Of a stretch of 64,000 bases of DNA, positions 41,276 to 52,729 are shown piece by piece (position 1 is the stretch's first letter; each line of letters starts with the position of its first letter). A program made the position numbers and the translations under genes. The notes under the pieces were generated by a model. It was given only the letters and a program-made list of their open reading frames with translations, did no database searches and was not told the DNA's origin. The stretch comes from Sanghuangporus weigelae (taxonomy: Eukaryota; Basidiomycota; Agaricomycetes; Hymenochaetales; Hymenochaetaceae): the NCBI GenBank assembly GCA_033182465.1, contig CP137320.1, forward strand, positions 2,232,001 through 2,296,000, written 5' to 3'.

Positions 41276-41298
41276 GTCGTCGTCGTCGTCGTCGTCGT
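41276..41298. repeat. GTC/GAC trinucleotide microsatellite abutting a start codon
   Basis: Seven gtc triplets on the + strand. In the sense of the aldo-keto reductase mRNA they read as seven GAC triplets directly joined to the ATG. An in-frame TGA further upstream shows the run is leader rather than coding. Confidence 0.85.
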
Positions 41299-41508
41299 TC
41301 GGGTGAATCCTCGTCGTTCAAGTGGGAACTCGAGCGAGGCTATGTATATGAGCGAGGCAGCTGACTGTCCTACGCTCTAAATAACATACATATGTGTATG
41401 CACATGACTAATCATGCATGACGTATTTGGGCAAATCCCCGACCCCTGTCTCTGGAGGCGAAAAGAAATACCTCTCCGAGTCCTACCTAACTAACAATTC
41501 TCTTCACC

Positions 41509-42551
41509 ATGGGTTCGAAGAAAAAGAAGTCGAAAGCTGCTCTCATAAATACAACAGAGAATCCCGCGCCGGGCGTCGACGACGACGAGCTGCTGGACGA
41601 TCTCATGGCCCGGATCGACGGAGGCAATGCTTCTCAGCAAGTAGCCGCCACGGTCATCCAGGACGTTCAGTCCAACAAGGCCGACGAGATCGAAGCATCT
41701 TCCGCCAAGAAGGACGGCAGAGCCCGCTTCGAGGCACGCAAGGTTCGCCTCTGTCTGCTATGAAGCTACGCAAGAAGTCGAAGCTCATGATCGTTATGGC
41801 TGAGCAGCTACGTAGAGCTGCTGAACAAGCAGCACGCTACACCAATGATGACAAGGAGGCCGATGCACGGCTGGAGATGGAGGCAAAGCAGGAGGAAAAG
41901 GTTATCAAGGCAGTCTGTGACGATTTAGGTCTGGTCATGTACGAGGCGAGTGCGTCGAGAAGGTGTCGATAAGTGGGTGTCTGACCTTATCGTTGGTATC
42001 CTAGATAAATCCCGACGGCCATTGCCTCTATGCTGCTGTCGCGGACCAACTACGCATACTCAACATTATTCCGTCCATTTTTGCCCATTACGGAACCACG
42101 CGAGCCGCAGCTGCCGCATATATGATGTCACATCCAAACGACTTTCTGCCTTTCCTACCGAGTTTGGAAGGCGAAGACGGTGCTGGGGCTGGCAATGCAG
42201 GCTTGATGAATCCTGAAGATTACCAACGCTACTGCGAAAATGTGCGTAGTACAGGCATATGGGGTGGCGAGCCGGAAATACTCGCTCTCAGTCGTGCTTA
42301 TAATGTGCCGATCCATGTCGTTCAAGCGGGAACCCCGAGTATTGTCGTGCATGATCCCAATGGTAGCGATAAGGCAGCGGTAGATGATAAGCGTGTCGTA
42401 CGAATAAGCTATCACAGACGGATGTATGGACTTGGAGAAGTGAGTTGTCTAGGCATTTACCGTGTGCTCCTGCGCTGATTCAATCTCTTCAAAGCACTAC
42501 AATTCATTGAGGCCAAAGTCTCTTGCTCAGCAACTAAAGGCAATATTTTGA
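41509..42551 (+). CDS. OTUD6B: OTU-domain deubiquitinase, OTUD6 type
   Basis: Starts at the ATG at 41509 (MGSKKKKSKAALINTTENPA). A phase-0 intron from about 41742 ending at ttatggctgag joins FEARK to QLRRAAEQAARYTNDDKEAD. A second intron at 41946-42004 has the donor GAG/gcgagt, which is GC rather than GT, and joins LGLVMYE to INPDGHCLYAAVADQL. That block holds the catalytic Asp and Cys of the OTU fold. YMMSHPNDFLPFL, TGIWGGEPEILALSRAYNVP and the catalytic His in GEHYNSLRP (last exon) complete it. OTUD6 enzymes cleave ubiquitin chains and act on translation machinery in yeast (Otu2) and mammals. The symbol is by family resemblance. Confidence 0.9.
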
Positions 42552-43178
42552 CAAGATTTCTCTTGTTTTGCATCACCGCATCTGTATCTACCATAATGTT
42601 TCATGTATCAAGTACTTGCAGAGCGCACTCGATTACTGTGTTAACTTGATGTTATTATATATATTACTAGGCATCATTCTTTTAAAGGTAGCTTGGAGAT
42701 CATTGTATGAAGGCTGAAGGTCCGAATGATTAGGGGCCGCGCGACACGATTTGGTTGCTTTCTTCACATAGCCTGTACGCGGGGTACCCGTCGTCCTAAA
42801 ATAAAGTTCTAGATAACATTCGATTTGTAAACGCTTTCTTAAACGTTCTTGTTCTTCTTCGACTTGGTGTACTGTATGTGCAAATGAGTATCAGACTCAG
42901 TGGACAGAGGCTGGAGTTGTGAGCGAACAATGTAGCGGAAAGTATGATTAATAAATGCCAAGAAGTTAAGTCAAAGCTGGGCTGGGAAGCAAAAGCTATG
43001 CTTGTCCACTGGTAACAGAAAGCTTACAGTAAAAGACCATTTGTTGAGTTGCTAGAGCAATATGTTATAGAAGGGAGAAGAGGCGAAAGGGCTTCGTCGC
43101 ATCACGTGCGACTATTTTCCAAACGTCGTTGCGTGCGCGTCTTTCTCGTGCATCTCAATACTTGACCACATCGCCAAG
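42552..43178. promoter_or_regulatory. Upstream region of TCP1
   Basis: 627 bases between the same-strand genes OTUD6 and TCP1. It includes an ATCACGTG box at 43101-43108, about 75 bases before the TCP1 start. No gene was seen. Confidence 0.45.
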
Positions 43179-45186
43179 ATGTCTATGTTTCAGCGCGACC
43201 CAAGTGCTGGACTTTTCTTTGGAGGCAGCAGAGTGTCTGGTCAGGAAGTCCGAGATCAAAATGGTGCGCATTCAGTTGGGCGTTTTCTCACCTGCCGGAT
43301 TCTGAACCGTTATAAGTCATCGCTGCACAATCGATAGCGAATGTCGTCAAGAGTTCGCTTGGGCCTCTTGGTTTGGACAAGATGCTCGTAGATAACATCG
43401 GAGTATGTGCATAACAGGTCAAAGAGCTCTTGCCTATTTTAAAATTAATTCCAGGAAGTAACCATCTCCAATGATGGTGCAACGATTCTTTCACTGCTAG
43501 AGGTTGAACATCCTGCCGGACGTATTTTCGTCGACTTGGCGCAGAAGCAAGACAAGGAGGTTGGGGATGGTACCACTTCGGTTGTTATCATCTCCGCTGA
43601 GCTTCTCCGGCGGGCGAATGAACTAGTCAAGGCAAGGATTCATCCCACTACGATCATCGCTGGTTACAGGCATGCCTGTCGCGAGGCTTGCAAATTTCTT
43701 GTGGATCAGCTTAGTATCAAGGTGGACTCCCTTGGCCGAGAAGCACTCGTTAATGCTGCAAAAACAAGTATGGCTAGCAAAGTCATTGGAGGGTGAGCTT
43801 GTATTGATCTAATGTACTGAAGGTTGTGCTTCATTGATGTAAACGTGAAATAGCGATGATGATCTGTTTGCTCCTATGGCAGTAGACGCGATGCTTGCAG
43901 TAAAGACAACGAATCCTCGTGGAGAGACCAAGTATCCGGTGAAAGCAGTGAACGTGCTCAAAGCGCACGGCAAAAGCGCAAGAGAATCCCTCTTTGTAAA
44001 AGGTTATGCGTTGAATTGCACCGTCGCTAGCCAAGGTATCGTCGATATACATCCAATTATTGATTTTTGTATCTGACTTATCGCGATCTTCTCAGCAATG
44101 AAAACGCGAATTGTGAACGCGAAAATTGCATGCTTAGACATCAATTTGCAAAAGCAGAGGATGCAGTTGGGTGTGCAAATTGTTGTAGATGACCCAAATC
44201 AACTTGAGGACATTCGGAGGAGGTGAGATCTCCACTTCTAGGCTTAATAAGGCAGCTTTTACAAGCTTTTACAGAGAATCTGAGATTACCTTGGAGCGGG
44301 TTCACAAGATCCTTGGATCAGGAGCCAATGTGATTCTCACTACCAAAGGCATTGACGACCTTTGCCTCAAAGAATTTGTCGAAGCAGGCGCCATGGCCGT
44401 CCGTCGTTGCCGTAAGGAAGACCTTCGTCGTATCGCAAAAGCAACTGGAGCAACACTAGTCTCCAGTCTCGCCAATCTGGAAGGCGAAGAGACGTTTGAG
44501 GCGAACAATCTCGGTTACGCGGAGGAAGTCGTGCAGGAGAGAATATCGGACGACGAACTGATTCTCGTGAAGGGTACGAAGGTCGTCAACTCGGCGTCAA
44601 TTGTGTTGCGAGGCGCAAACGACTACATGTTGGATGAAATGGAACGGGCACTGCATGACACGCTCTCAATCATTAAGCGTACACTCGAGAGTGGAACCGT
44701 CGTTCCAGGAGGGGGCGCAGTTGAGACTGCCTTAAGTATTTACCTTGAGAACTTCGCGCAGACCCTGGTGAGCTCCCGACGGTTTCACCTTCCATGAATT
44801 CTTGAACTGATTCCGATTGAAAATAGGAGTCACGGGAACAATTGGCTATTGCCGAATTTGCGAACGCCCTGCTAGTGATTCCGAAGACACTGGCGGTAAA
44901 TGCTGCGAAGGATTCGACGGACCTAGTGGCCAAACTACGCGCTTATCACAGCGCCGCACAGAACGCGTCTGTTGGAGACCCCAAGAAAGTGCTGTCACGG
45001 TACGGTTTGGACTTATTAAATGGCGAAGTGGTAGATAACGTGAAGGCTGGAGTGCTGGAGCCGACTGTGAGCAAAGTACGGAGTCTAAAATCTGCATTCG
45101 AGGCGGCGGTATCTTTACTACGGATAGACGACGCAATTACTTGTGTTCCTGAACAGAAGGACAGGCCTGATCCCCACGATCACTAG
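43179..45186 (+). CDS. TCP1: Chaperonin CCT subunit alpha (TCP1/CCT1)
   Basis: Starts [18 protein letters not shown] at 43179 and ends at 45186 after RPDPHDH. Group II chaperonin landmarks are present in order: [32 protein letters not shown], the ATP-site motif VGDGTTSVV with its catalytic Asp, [16 protein letters not shown], the apical-domain text [57 protein letters not shown], and in the equatorial half [20 protein letters not shown] and [17 protein letters not shown]. About 555 residues, as usual for CCT1, with about six short introns. It is one of eight subunits of the cytosolic ring that folds actin and tubulin. Confidence 0.97.
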
Positions 45187-45561
45187 TAGAAGATGTACAC
45201 TTATATCGATGTCAAAAAATGCGAATACATTCTGTTTGAGTTTTTGTGGTTAAGTTGAGCGACGGAAGAAAAAGTTTACATGGAACAATGCGAGTCACGT
45301 GGGACACCGAACGCGTTGGTTGACTTGTCAAAGTTGCTGTCGATCGTCGTTCTCAAACGGTCTTTCTCTCAGCTCCCACCGTCGGCCGCCATCCCTCCCC
45401 TTCTGCTCGCCGCTCACCGCTCTCTCTGCCCGCCGCTGGCCTGCTGGGGATACTTTAGTCACCTTTTCGCTTATTTTTATTGCTTGCTGCGTTGCGAGCC
45501 CAGTTGAACCACCTCCTTCCCATGCAATACGCGTAAATCGCGCCCAACACGCCAGACGCAA
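45187..45561. promoter_or_regulatory. Upstream region of CDC27
   Basis: 375 bases between TCP1 and CDC27. It carries a GTCACGTG box at 45294-45301 and a long pyrimidine-rich run at about 45,350-45,440, a common feature near fungal transcription starts. Confidence 0.45.
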
Positions 45562-48484
45562 ATGCAGCAGCCCGGTGCAGCCTGCGATGCTTCTTCTAGC
45601 ATCGCACCCCACCTTCCTGCTCGATTCCGCTCGCTTATCTGGGCATGCCTTGACGCAAACCTCCCGAAGTCTGCCGTCTTTTATGCCGAACGTTACTACG
45701 CTCTGGATAACAAATGTCACGATGCATTGCACCTCTATTCTTGTACGCTTTTACGTTGTGGCCAGACGCAATCTGCGCTGTGGCTTGTGAGTCCGCCCTC
45801 TCAGAAGGAGCCCTGTTCGGGCTGCTACGTGGCTCAAGCGGAGTGTCATACCGCTCTTGGTCAGCATGGCCAAGCAGGTGAAGCACTCGAAGCAAGTTTG
45901 CGGACCAGTTATGCACCTAGCGGTGAGTTACCAATTCTTTGCCTATGCCGATGCGTTCTGTTAAGACAGGTCGAGTAGGGGCTTCAATGAATCCACTACG
46001 CGAAACACGCGTCTTCCAGGAGGAAGCCGTGCTGCATTGTAAAGCTGGGAAAGCAGCGTTGAAATCAAATCTTTTGGAAAAAGCGGCGACAAGTTTCCGT
46101 CGCGCTCTTTCTCTCAACCCGATGCTTTGGGAAGCCTTTGAGGGACTCTGTGCCGCAGGTGTGTATGACTAAGAAAATAGTGAACTTGTCACAATTGTTG
46201 ACCGCAGCACGTATAGGATCTTTCCCTGAGATCGGCGAAGTCTTTCCTTCTCGGCCACAGCCTATTAAACAGGGACCTGATAATCTTTTTGCCAATGTTG
46301 CATCTTCTTCTAAGCAGCCCATGCCTGCTGGACCAGTTGCAAGTGGCTCCGGCTTCTTCACTCCAGCACCCAATGATCAGAACGGTTTTCTTGGTTGGCG
46401 ACCCGATCCAGCACCTGCCCAACCATTTCGCATGGGTCTGATGCCAGGAGGACGAGATTCAATGTTAGTGTCGATTATCGTGAAGCTCTTTTTTCTCCTG
46501 CTTAACGAATATTTGCAGCGGAACAAATGACTCGTTCTTTCCTGATAATTCAATACTCGCACCATTGCGAACCACTCGTAGTACCACTACGGGTATTCCG
46601 CCTCGACCACTTTCGTCCACAGATGAGACAGGTCCCGCTCCCAAAAAGCCTCGATCGCAAAATAGACAAACGGTTCAAGAGAAGGACAAGACAAAGCAGG
46701 GTGCGGGTGGAGATGCTCGCTCGAAAAAGGCACGCGCACGCCCGGTCCTTGTGTCCGCTAACCCCAGCTCATCCAAACCCTCTCTCGCTCCTCGAACTGC
46801 TCTTCCGATACGCGGTAAACAGCCCGTTACCAGGTCCGGACGGGGTGAGAATACAACGATGGCTCCACCTTCGATGGCATCGAGGCGAAGTGCAAGATTA
46901 TTATCCAATAGCGTCGCAGGGGATAAGCAGAAGGCGCATAATGTTAAGGTAAGCGGCTTCTATTATTTAACACTTGCGTTTCGCTGTGTATTTACATTCT
47001 TCTAATGTAGTACCCACCTCAACGCAAGCGGACTGCTCACAGTCGTACAAAATCCACCGAATCGGAAATGGATGATGATTTCTCTCCTTTAGGAGATGTC
47101 GATTCACAATCGCCATACTCCAACAACACACACTCCCCACGATCGGATGAACCGCCAAATCCAGTCTGGACCGCTGAAATGGAGCAAGCAGCTCAGGACG
47201 CCTACAACATGGCTTTAGCTGACATTTACGTGTACGACTTAATGCGACTATTCGCAAATTGTCTTCGCTTGTTGGGCATGTACGATTGTGAAGGGTGTCT
47301 GGCGGAAATTGATATGCTTCCCCGAAATCACCAGCAAACGGTTTCGGTTATTATCATGATAGCGCGGGCACGCTACGAACAGGCGGATTATATCAAGGTA
47401 GCATTGAAGTTCCGTTTTGGCTGGCAGCAGTCTAATTGAGTTTGTAGGCGGAGCGTTTCTTCGATTATGCGCGAAACAAAGATCCGCATCGAACATGGGA
47501 TATGGATCTGTATTCCACGACGCTGTGGCAATTACAACGAAGTGCAAAGCTGTCTTTCCTCGCCCAAGAATTGTTGGGCATTGACTCCCGATCTCCACAA
47601 GCCTGGGTGTCCGTGGGAAACTGTTTCTCGCTGCAGAAAGAACGTTCCCAGGCCCTGACATGCTTCCGCCGTGCGGCGCAGCTGGACCCAACTTATGCAT
47701 ACGCATATACCCTCAGTGGACATGAGCTCACGGATGAGGATGTGGATAAGGCTGTCAACTTTTTCCAGTCGGCACTACGAGCTGACCCTCGATCGTACAA
47801 TGCTTGGTACGCAAAGCTTTCCTCTCGTCTTCCTTTTCCCTTGAGGGTTCGTTCAATTTGAATACTAATGATCTGCAATCTGTTATTCAGGTATGGCTTA
47901 GGGTCGTGTTATCTAAAAATGAGCAAACTTCGGTTGGCGGAATTCCACTTTCGCAAGGCTGCGGCAATCCACCCCCAGAACGCGGTGCTACTCGGGTGTG
48001 TGGGCATGGTAAGAAAGTTTCTGGACAGGTGTTAGATTACGTCGTACTGATGTCAACTCAATTAGGCTCTTGAACGGCGGGGAAATCAGAACGAGGCATT
48101 TACTCTATTCAATCAAGCCGTGGTATTGTCTCCTGATAACGCACTGGTACGGTACCGGCGTGCCAAAATGCTTATCGGGATGAAGCGTTACAGGGTGAGT
48201 CGCTGGTTATTGAGATGACTGGAATTCGGACCGGACTGATGCGGTGCGTTCTTTAGGAGGCAATTGAGGACCTGGAGCGACTGCGTGACTGCGCGCCAGA
48301 AGAAGCAAACGTGGTGTTCCAGCTTGCGCGAGTTTACAGGCTCATTGGGGACGAGACCAAGTCAGCACAGATGCTGGCTGTGGCGCGGGACATGTCCCCG
48401 AAGAGCCTGAACAAGATTAAGCGGTTGTTGGCGACGGAGAAGGACGACAGCATGGTCGGCGGAGACTCAATGGATGAGGGATGA
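45562..48484 (+). CDS. CDC27: Anaphase-promoting complex subunit 3 (CDC27/APC3), TPR protein
   Basis: Starts MQQPGAACDASSS at 45562. The N-terminal TPR half reads LIWACLDANLPKSAVFYAER, CGQTQSALWLV, CSGCYVAQAECHTALGQHGQ, RRALSLNPMLWEAFEGLCAA. A disordered middle (about 46,200-47,170) is rich in Ser, Pro and Arg. The C-terminal TPR array has LFANCLRLLGMYDCEGCLAE, FFDYARNKDPHRTWDMDLYS, TTLWQLQRSAKLSFLAQELL, SPQAWVSVGNCFSLQKERSQ, CFRRAAQLDPTYAYAYTLSG, NFFQSALRADPRSYNAWYGL and FRKAAAIHPQNAVLLGCVGM. This order and the YSTTLW motif are diagnostic of Cdc27. It dimerises in the APC/C and binds the IR tails of Cdc20/Cdh1. About nine introns; stop at 48482-48484. Confidence 0.96.
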
Positions 48485-49183
48485 TGCGAGACTGGCGACC
48501 GGTGTTGTAATATGCCATCTGGTATAAGCATTGAGGCATCTACTTACGCCATATCATCCTCGGCGGTCCTTTTTTTTCTCAGTGATTTAATTTTTATTTT
48601 CTTCTCTGTGCACACAATTTGTAGCATGAAATTGCAATGGATGTCGTGTCGTGTGAGCGACAATTGATGATGACCCTATATTTCCAGAAAGAGGTATCCG
48701 AAACAAGGAGTTGCCTGATTAGATTAGTTAGAGACGAGTCATCCGAAGCGCGCCGCGTCACGGTTTTCCCTATAAGAACCTCATCACAGTCATCTCGCTC
48801 TTAGCTTGTCTCTCCCACAACATACATCCCATGGCTATCTAATCGTCCTCCTGCCCCCCGCCTGTCTCTCGCTTCTCTCCTCGCCTTTCGTCACACAGTT
48901 GACAAGGCATACTGTTAAATAACCAGCATGGTTTGCAGACACCGCGCATCCAACTCAGGATCGTTGCTGTTCGAGCCCGCACGAGTATTCCGTATACACT
49001 TCTCGTATTGATCCATTTGATCTCGTCGCGCGTTAAACACGCCTTTTGCACTCATGCATCCTGCAATCGGTCAGTTTCATCATTTGTGTACTTAGCCCCC
49101 CCCGTCGGTTGGCCTGTCGCTCATATCTGCTCTTGGCATGGTGAACTACAGCCCGTTTCGTACCCCAGTCCGCCTCTCATTCC
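48485..49183. promoter_or_regulatory. Intergenic and 5' leader of the acidic protein gene
   Basis: About 0.7 kb. The part near 48,800-49,180 is strongly pyrimidine-rich, as in many fungal leaders. A minimal ATG-GCT-ATC-TAA frame at 48831 could be an upstream ORF if transcription starts before it. Confidence 0.4.
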
Positions 49184-50077
49184 ATGTCGAACTTTGCATC
49201 AAACCTCGCTTACCTTGCCCGCTCGAAACTGCACGATGCGTGCTCGAGCGGGACCCGGGACAACATCAGCCTCCACCGCTGGGTCCTGCTCAAAAACTCA
49301 ATCACCACCCAAGATGTACTCCCCGACCAATCGTCTCAGCCTGCAGCCAACTTTGCTGGCGTTAGCGAGTCATCGCGTGACTCTGAATCTGAATTTGAAG
49401 ACGAGGAGGTGGACTCAGTCATAGACGAGAGCATGTTTGCGTTCCTGTTTCCGGACCCCGGAAACGCCGTGGCGACGCCTGTGGAAGACGAGTGCGCGTC
49501 TGAAGAGCAATGGCTCGACTCGCTTCTTGAGTCCCTTGGAGACGATGAAGACGATGACGACGAAATCAAAGTGCACCTCAAACCTGTAGACATCGACGAC
49601 GCCAACGCTGAGCAGCTCAACGCCCACTCTTGTGCGGGGGCCCAGTCCCTGTGCACATCTTTTCCCGAGGACTTTGTCACTCCTCCATCTCCCATCAAAG
49701 TTCCATATCCTGCACCGTATCCTCCGCTCAACCGCCCCTTTGAGCTCGACTCCCACGCTTGTTGTTTCGCTTCTGAATCTAGTCCATATTCGCATTTTGG
49801 GCACCACGACATAGAAGATTCAGAGGGTTCCGTGCCGGACGCCATTGAGGATACGTCTGACGATGAATCTGAGTCGGTGTCGACGCCATTCTCTCGTTCT
49901 CGGACGTCACTCAATCTTGTAGACCCTGCCTCTGTCCCCCTTCCCCGAGACCGATACGAACCCCATATCTATCGGGGTTCTGATGATTATTACCCCTACG
50001 AAGCCGACCCGCTTCCGTACTCGGACTATAATTCTGAATCTACCCCTGTTTATAGTCCTTACCGTCAAGGCTGCTGA
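49184..50077 (+). CDS. Hypothetical acidic protein
   Basis: A single frame of 297 codons from the ATG at 49184 to TGA 50075-50077. The first 40 residues look folded and helical (SNFASNLAYLARSKLHDACS, ISLHRWVLLKNSI). The rest is very acidic and disordered, with Asp/Glu/Ser runs (ESEFEDEEVDSVIDES, LGDDEDDDDEIKVHL, DTSDDESESVSTPFS) and a Tyr/Pro-rich end (DDYYPYEADPLPYSDYNSES). No signal peptide or membrane segment is seen. I do not recognise the family. An acidic activator or chaperone-like role would be guesswork. Probably real, given its length and the strong composition bias typical of coding sequence here. Confidence 0.65.
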   Translation: MSNFASNLAYLARSKLHDACSSGTRDNISLHRWVLLKNSITTQDVLPDQSSQPAANFAGVSESSRDSESEFEDEEVDSVIDESMFAFLFPDPGNAVATPVEDECASEEQWLDSLLESLGDDEDDDDEIKVHLKPVDIDDANAEQLNAHSCAGAQSLCTSFPEDFVTPPSPIKVPYPAPYPPLNRPFELDSHACCFASESSPYSHFGHHDIEDSEGSVPDAIEDTSDDESESVSTPFSRSRTSLNLVDPASVPLPRDRYEPHIYRGSDDYYPYEADPLPYSDYNSESTPVYSPYRQGC

Positions 50078-50724
50078 TCTGTTATTCGTCCTTTACTCTA
50101 CCCCCTAGTCGTGTCTTTATGCACTGTAAATTTATGGTCGCTCGCATGTCTGTATATCTTGGCTCTCCTTCGTTTACTCGCACCGCGCTTTTCCATCTGA
50201 CTCTCTGTCTCGAATTTCTCTATTCTTTTCCCTTTTTTTTCGTTTCGGGCGACACTTTTACACCGGTAATGGCTTATGAGAATTCTAGTTACACTATGGC
50301 TCGTAGTTTTTTGTGCTGGGAATGTGAATGCGAGTATCGTTGATCGTAACGCCACAGCGAATCGAGACTAACCAGAGACATCTATACTCCGATGAGACAT
50401 CTATTGAATTCAGGTCGACTGACGGTGATCCAGTCTGTTCCTTCTAAGGTTTCTCAGGGACATCAGTCACTTGTGACAGCTAGTCGATTTTATACTTCCT
50501 CTACCTTACAAACTCGGGTAGTGTCAGGAGTTACGTGGAGATTCATCAGGCCAGGAGCTATTGGTCTTCCGATTCTGGCCTTCAGTGGTGCATGGCAACT
50601 CAATATGAGAAGCCATTAGCATTCCTTCGCTTCCTCGCCACGAGTATCCTCATTCGTAACGTAACGTCGGGCGTAATTACATTACAACTACAACTTATTA
50701 CTATTGCTACTGTTACCGATGTTA
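50078..50724. other. Intergenic between convergent genes
   Basis: About 0.65 kb with two facing 3' ends. No supportable gene or repeat. Confidence 0.45.
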
Positions 50725-52443
50725 CTATACCCGAGTCCGTTCTCCACAGTAGCCAATTGCATCTTCTTCCGATGTCTCCGCATCGTTCCAGAACCCCATT
50801 CTGCCCAGCACGGAGGAGCGTGAGTCTACCTCTGAGTCCGTGCTTGACGATGCTGACAGCTCAGTGGTGGTGTAGGTTAAGTTTAAAGACGCCGTGTCGA
50901 CGTGCTGGACTGCCGTGCTGCTGAATGCGTCCGGGAATGCCCGGTGTTCAGGCAGAGGCGTTGATGCGAGCAGCAGTGCTAAACATAACATAACAAAAAG
51001 AAAATACATGCGCCCAGGTAGCGCGGATGCCCGATCATCAGTCAGTATATCTCTTATCCTACATAATGCTTTGTAGATATCCGGAGAATGCAACGTACCT
51101 AGACGACTAATACAGGGGCTTTCCTTCCCTAACACACGGGACGGGATGCTATGCATTGATAGATAGAAATAGCATTATGTGGTATGATTTCCCGACGAGT
51201 AAGGACAAAAGGAGAAGGGTCGGGAGAAGTCCAATGTGTGGGTCAGGTCAGCTGCGATATGATAGCAGGGGCGGCATCGTGTTAAAAAAATACGAATCTC
51301 TTTTCTCTCACCTATCGACGTACCCTCGCAGATCGTTCCCGATGAGGAGTAGGTCTGCGATTGCTTCAGGTCGCCAGTTTGCGCGCAAGAGGTTCTCGTA
51401 GAGAGCTCGGTCGCAATGTGGCATGAACGCCAGCGTTGCACCCTCCAATTCGTGTTTGCCTTCCTGTACGGTTCGAACGAAAGATGGACGGAATCAGATC
51501 AAACCAACGAGGGGACCGGGGTGCGAAAAAAAGGAAAGAAAGAAGGAAGAAAATTCCATCAGCAAAAAGAGCTTCAAAAAAAATCAAAATCAAACATCCG
51601 ACAAGGTCGGAGTTGCCTAAAGGTAAACCCAATCGACGGGCCAGAAGAAGAACCTCGAAATAAATCGAAGCTTACCCTGTTGTCTGGGAATATTTGAATC
51701 CCGAGCGATGTCAAGAGGAGTTTGTCCTCAGGCGAGAAAACCGGATCGAAGGCAATTATCCCTACCGGGTTCTAAAATATAGAGACGGAACGGAGCTTAG
51801 CGCTTCAGGCTGAACAATGCAAAAAAGAAGACTTGGAACAGGAGACAAAACTGGAAGGAAAAAGAAAGGGATGGAAGAACGAAGTGGAGCTTTGAATGAA
51901 TGATCTTGAATATAGACTGATGTAGGTCCGTATATGCAATATAAATGTATGCAGGGAAACAGTGGCGTACCGGGAGAATTTTATCTCTTAATTCGAGGAG
52001 AAAGGACAGTTGGAAACGAGCCTGAGCAGATTCAGACGGGCTGCCGAGGCCGAGACACAAAATCGACTGAATTGCTGCCGTGGCGAGAGTCGCCGTCGCC
52101 CCGTGGACAATGCCTGATCAAGGTAAAGCAAAGATAGAACGGCGGAAGACAAACAGTTATGTTTATGTTTAGAAACCGGATTTTTCAGCTGCAAAACAAG
52201 ACGGATAAGAAAAATTGAATGCAACCCACGAGAGACAGCATCCAACCAGTTCGAATCGGAGTGCAGCTCAGCCCTGCTTTTCTCGAGCTTTTGTTCAGGC
52301 GTGAGGACTTTCATTGCACCCTTTCCATTCCGGTTTTTCTTCTTACGACGCGCGACGAGAGTGAATGCATCGGGCTTGGAAGCGGCAGGATCGCTATAGG
52401 AAGATGCGAAGCCCCTTTCGGTGGCCTCGGTGCCAGTTTTCAT
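50725..52443 (-). CDS. SRR1: SRR1-domain protein
   Basis: The first ATG in frame is at 52443-52441 (MKTGTEATERGFASSY). A Lys-rich patch RRKKKNRNGK follows. Spliced exons give SRIVHGATATLATAAIQSIL, CLGLGSPSESAQARFQLSFL, LELRDKILP, NPVGIIAFDPVFSPEDKLLL, TSLGIQIFPDNR, EGKHELEGATLAFMPHCDRA, LYENLLRANWRPEAIADLLL, IGNDLRGYVDR, SIPSRVLGKESPCISRL and a variable tail with AFPDAFSSTAVQHV. The CLGLGSP, DPVF and FMPHC blocks are the core of the SRR1-like family, named after a plant protein in light and clock signalling and also found in fungi (Ber1 in yeast). The biochemical role is unsettled. The first intron (52229-52114) contains a possible 12-nt in-frame cassette exon at 52188-52177. Confidence 0.85.
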
Positions 52444-52729
52444 CACTCCATCCACCGGCTGAACTAGTGTCGAAGAGGAGAGGATGAGAGATGCGAATGC
52501 CACTGAATAATGGCCCTGTACACTATGAATGAACAAAGTTTGTGATCAGATAGACGCCCGAGTTTCTTCCCTGATTTGGGTTGAAAATTGATGTGATGGA
52601 TTAAGGAAATTTTTCTTCTCGGCCCTTTTGCATTTCTTTTCTCTCAATCCTCATCAACATTTCTTCTTGAAGCTCCACTTACACTTATACTCTAGAACGG
52701 CCCTCCTAACGCCGGTAACAACCTCCTGG

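Noticed and set aside
41276-41298. Repeat run as a CRISPR-like or structured array
   Set aside because: It is a simple trinucleotide microsatellite without spacers. CRISPR arrays are not expected in a fungal nuclear genome.
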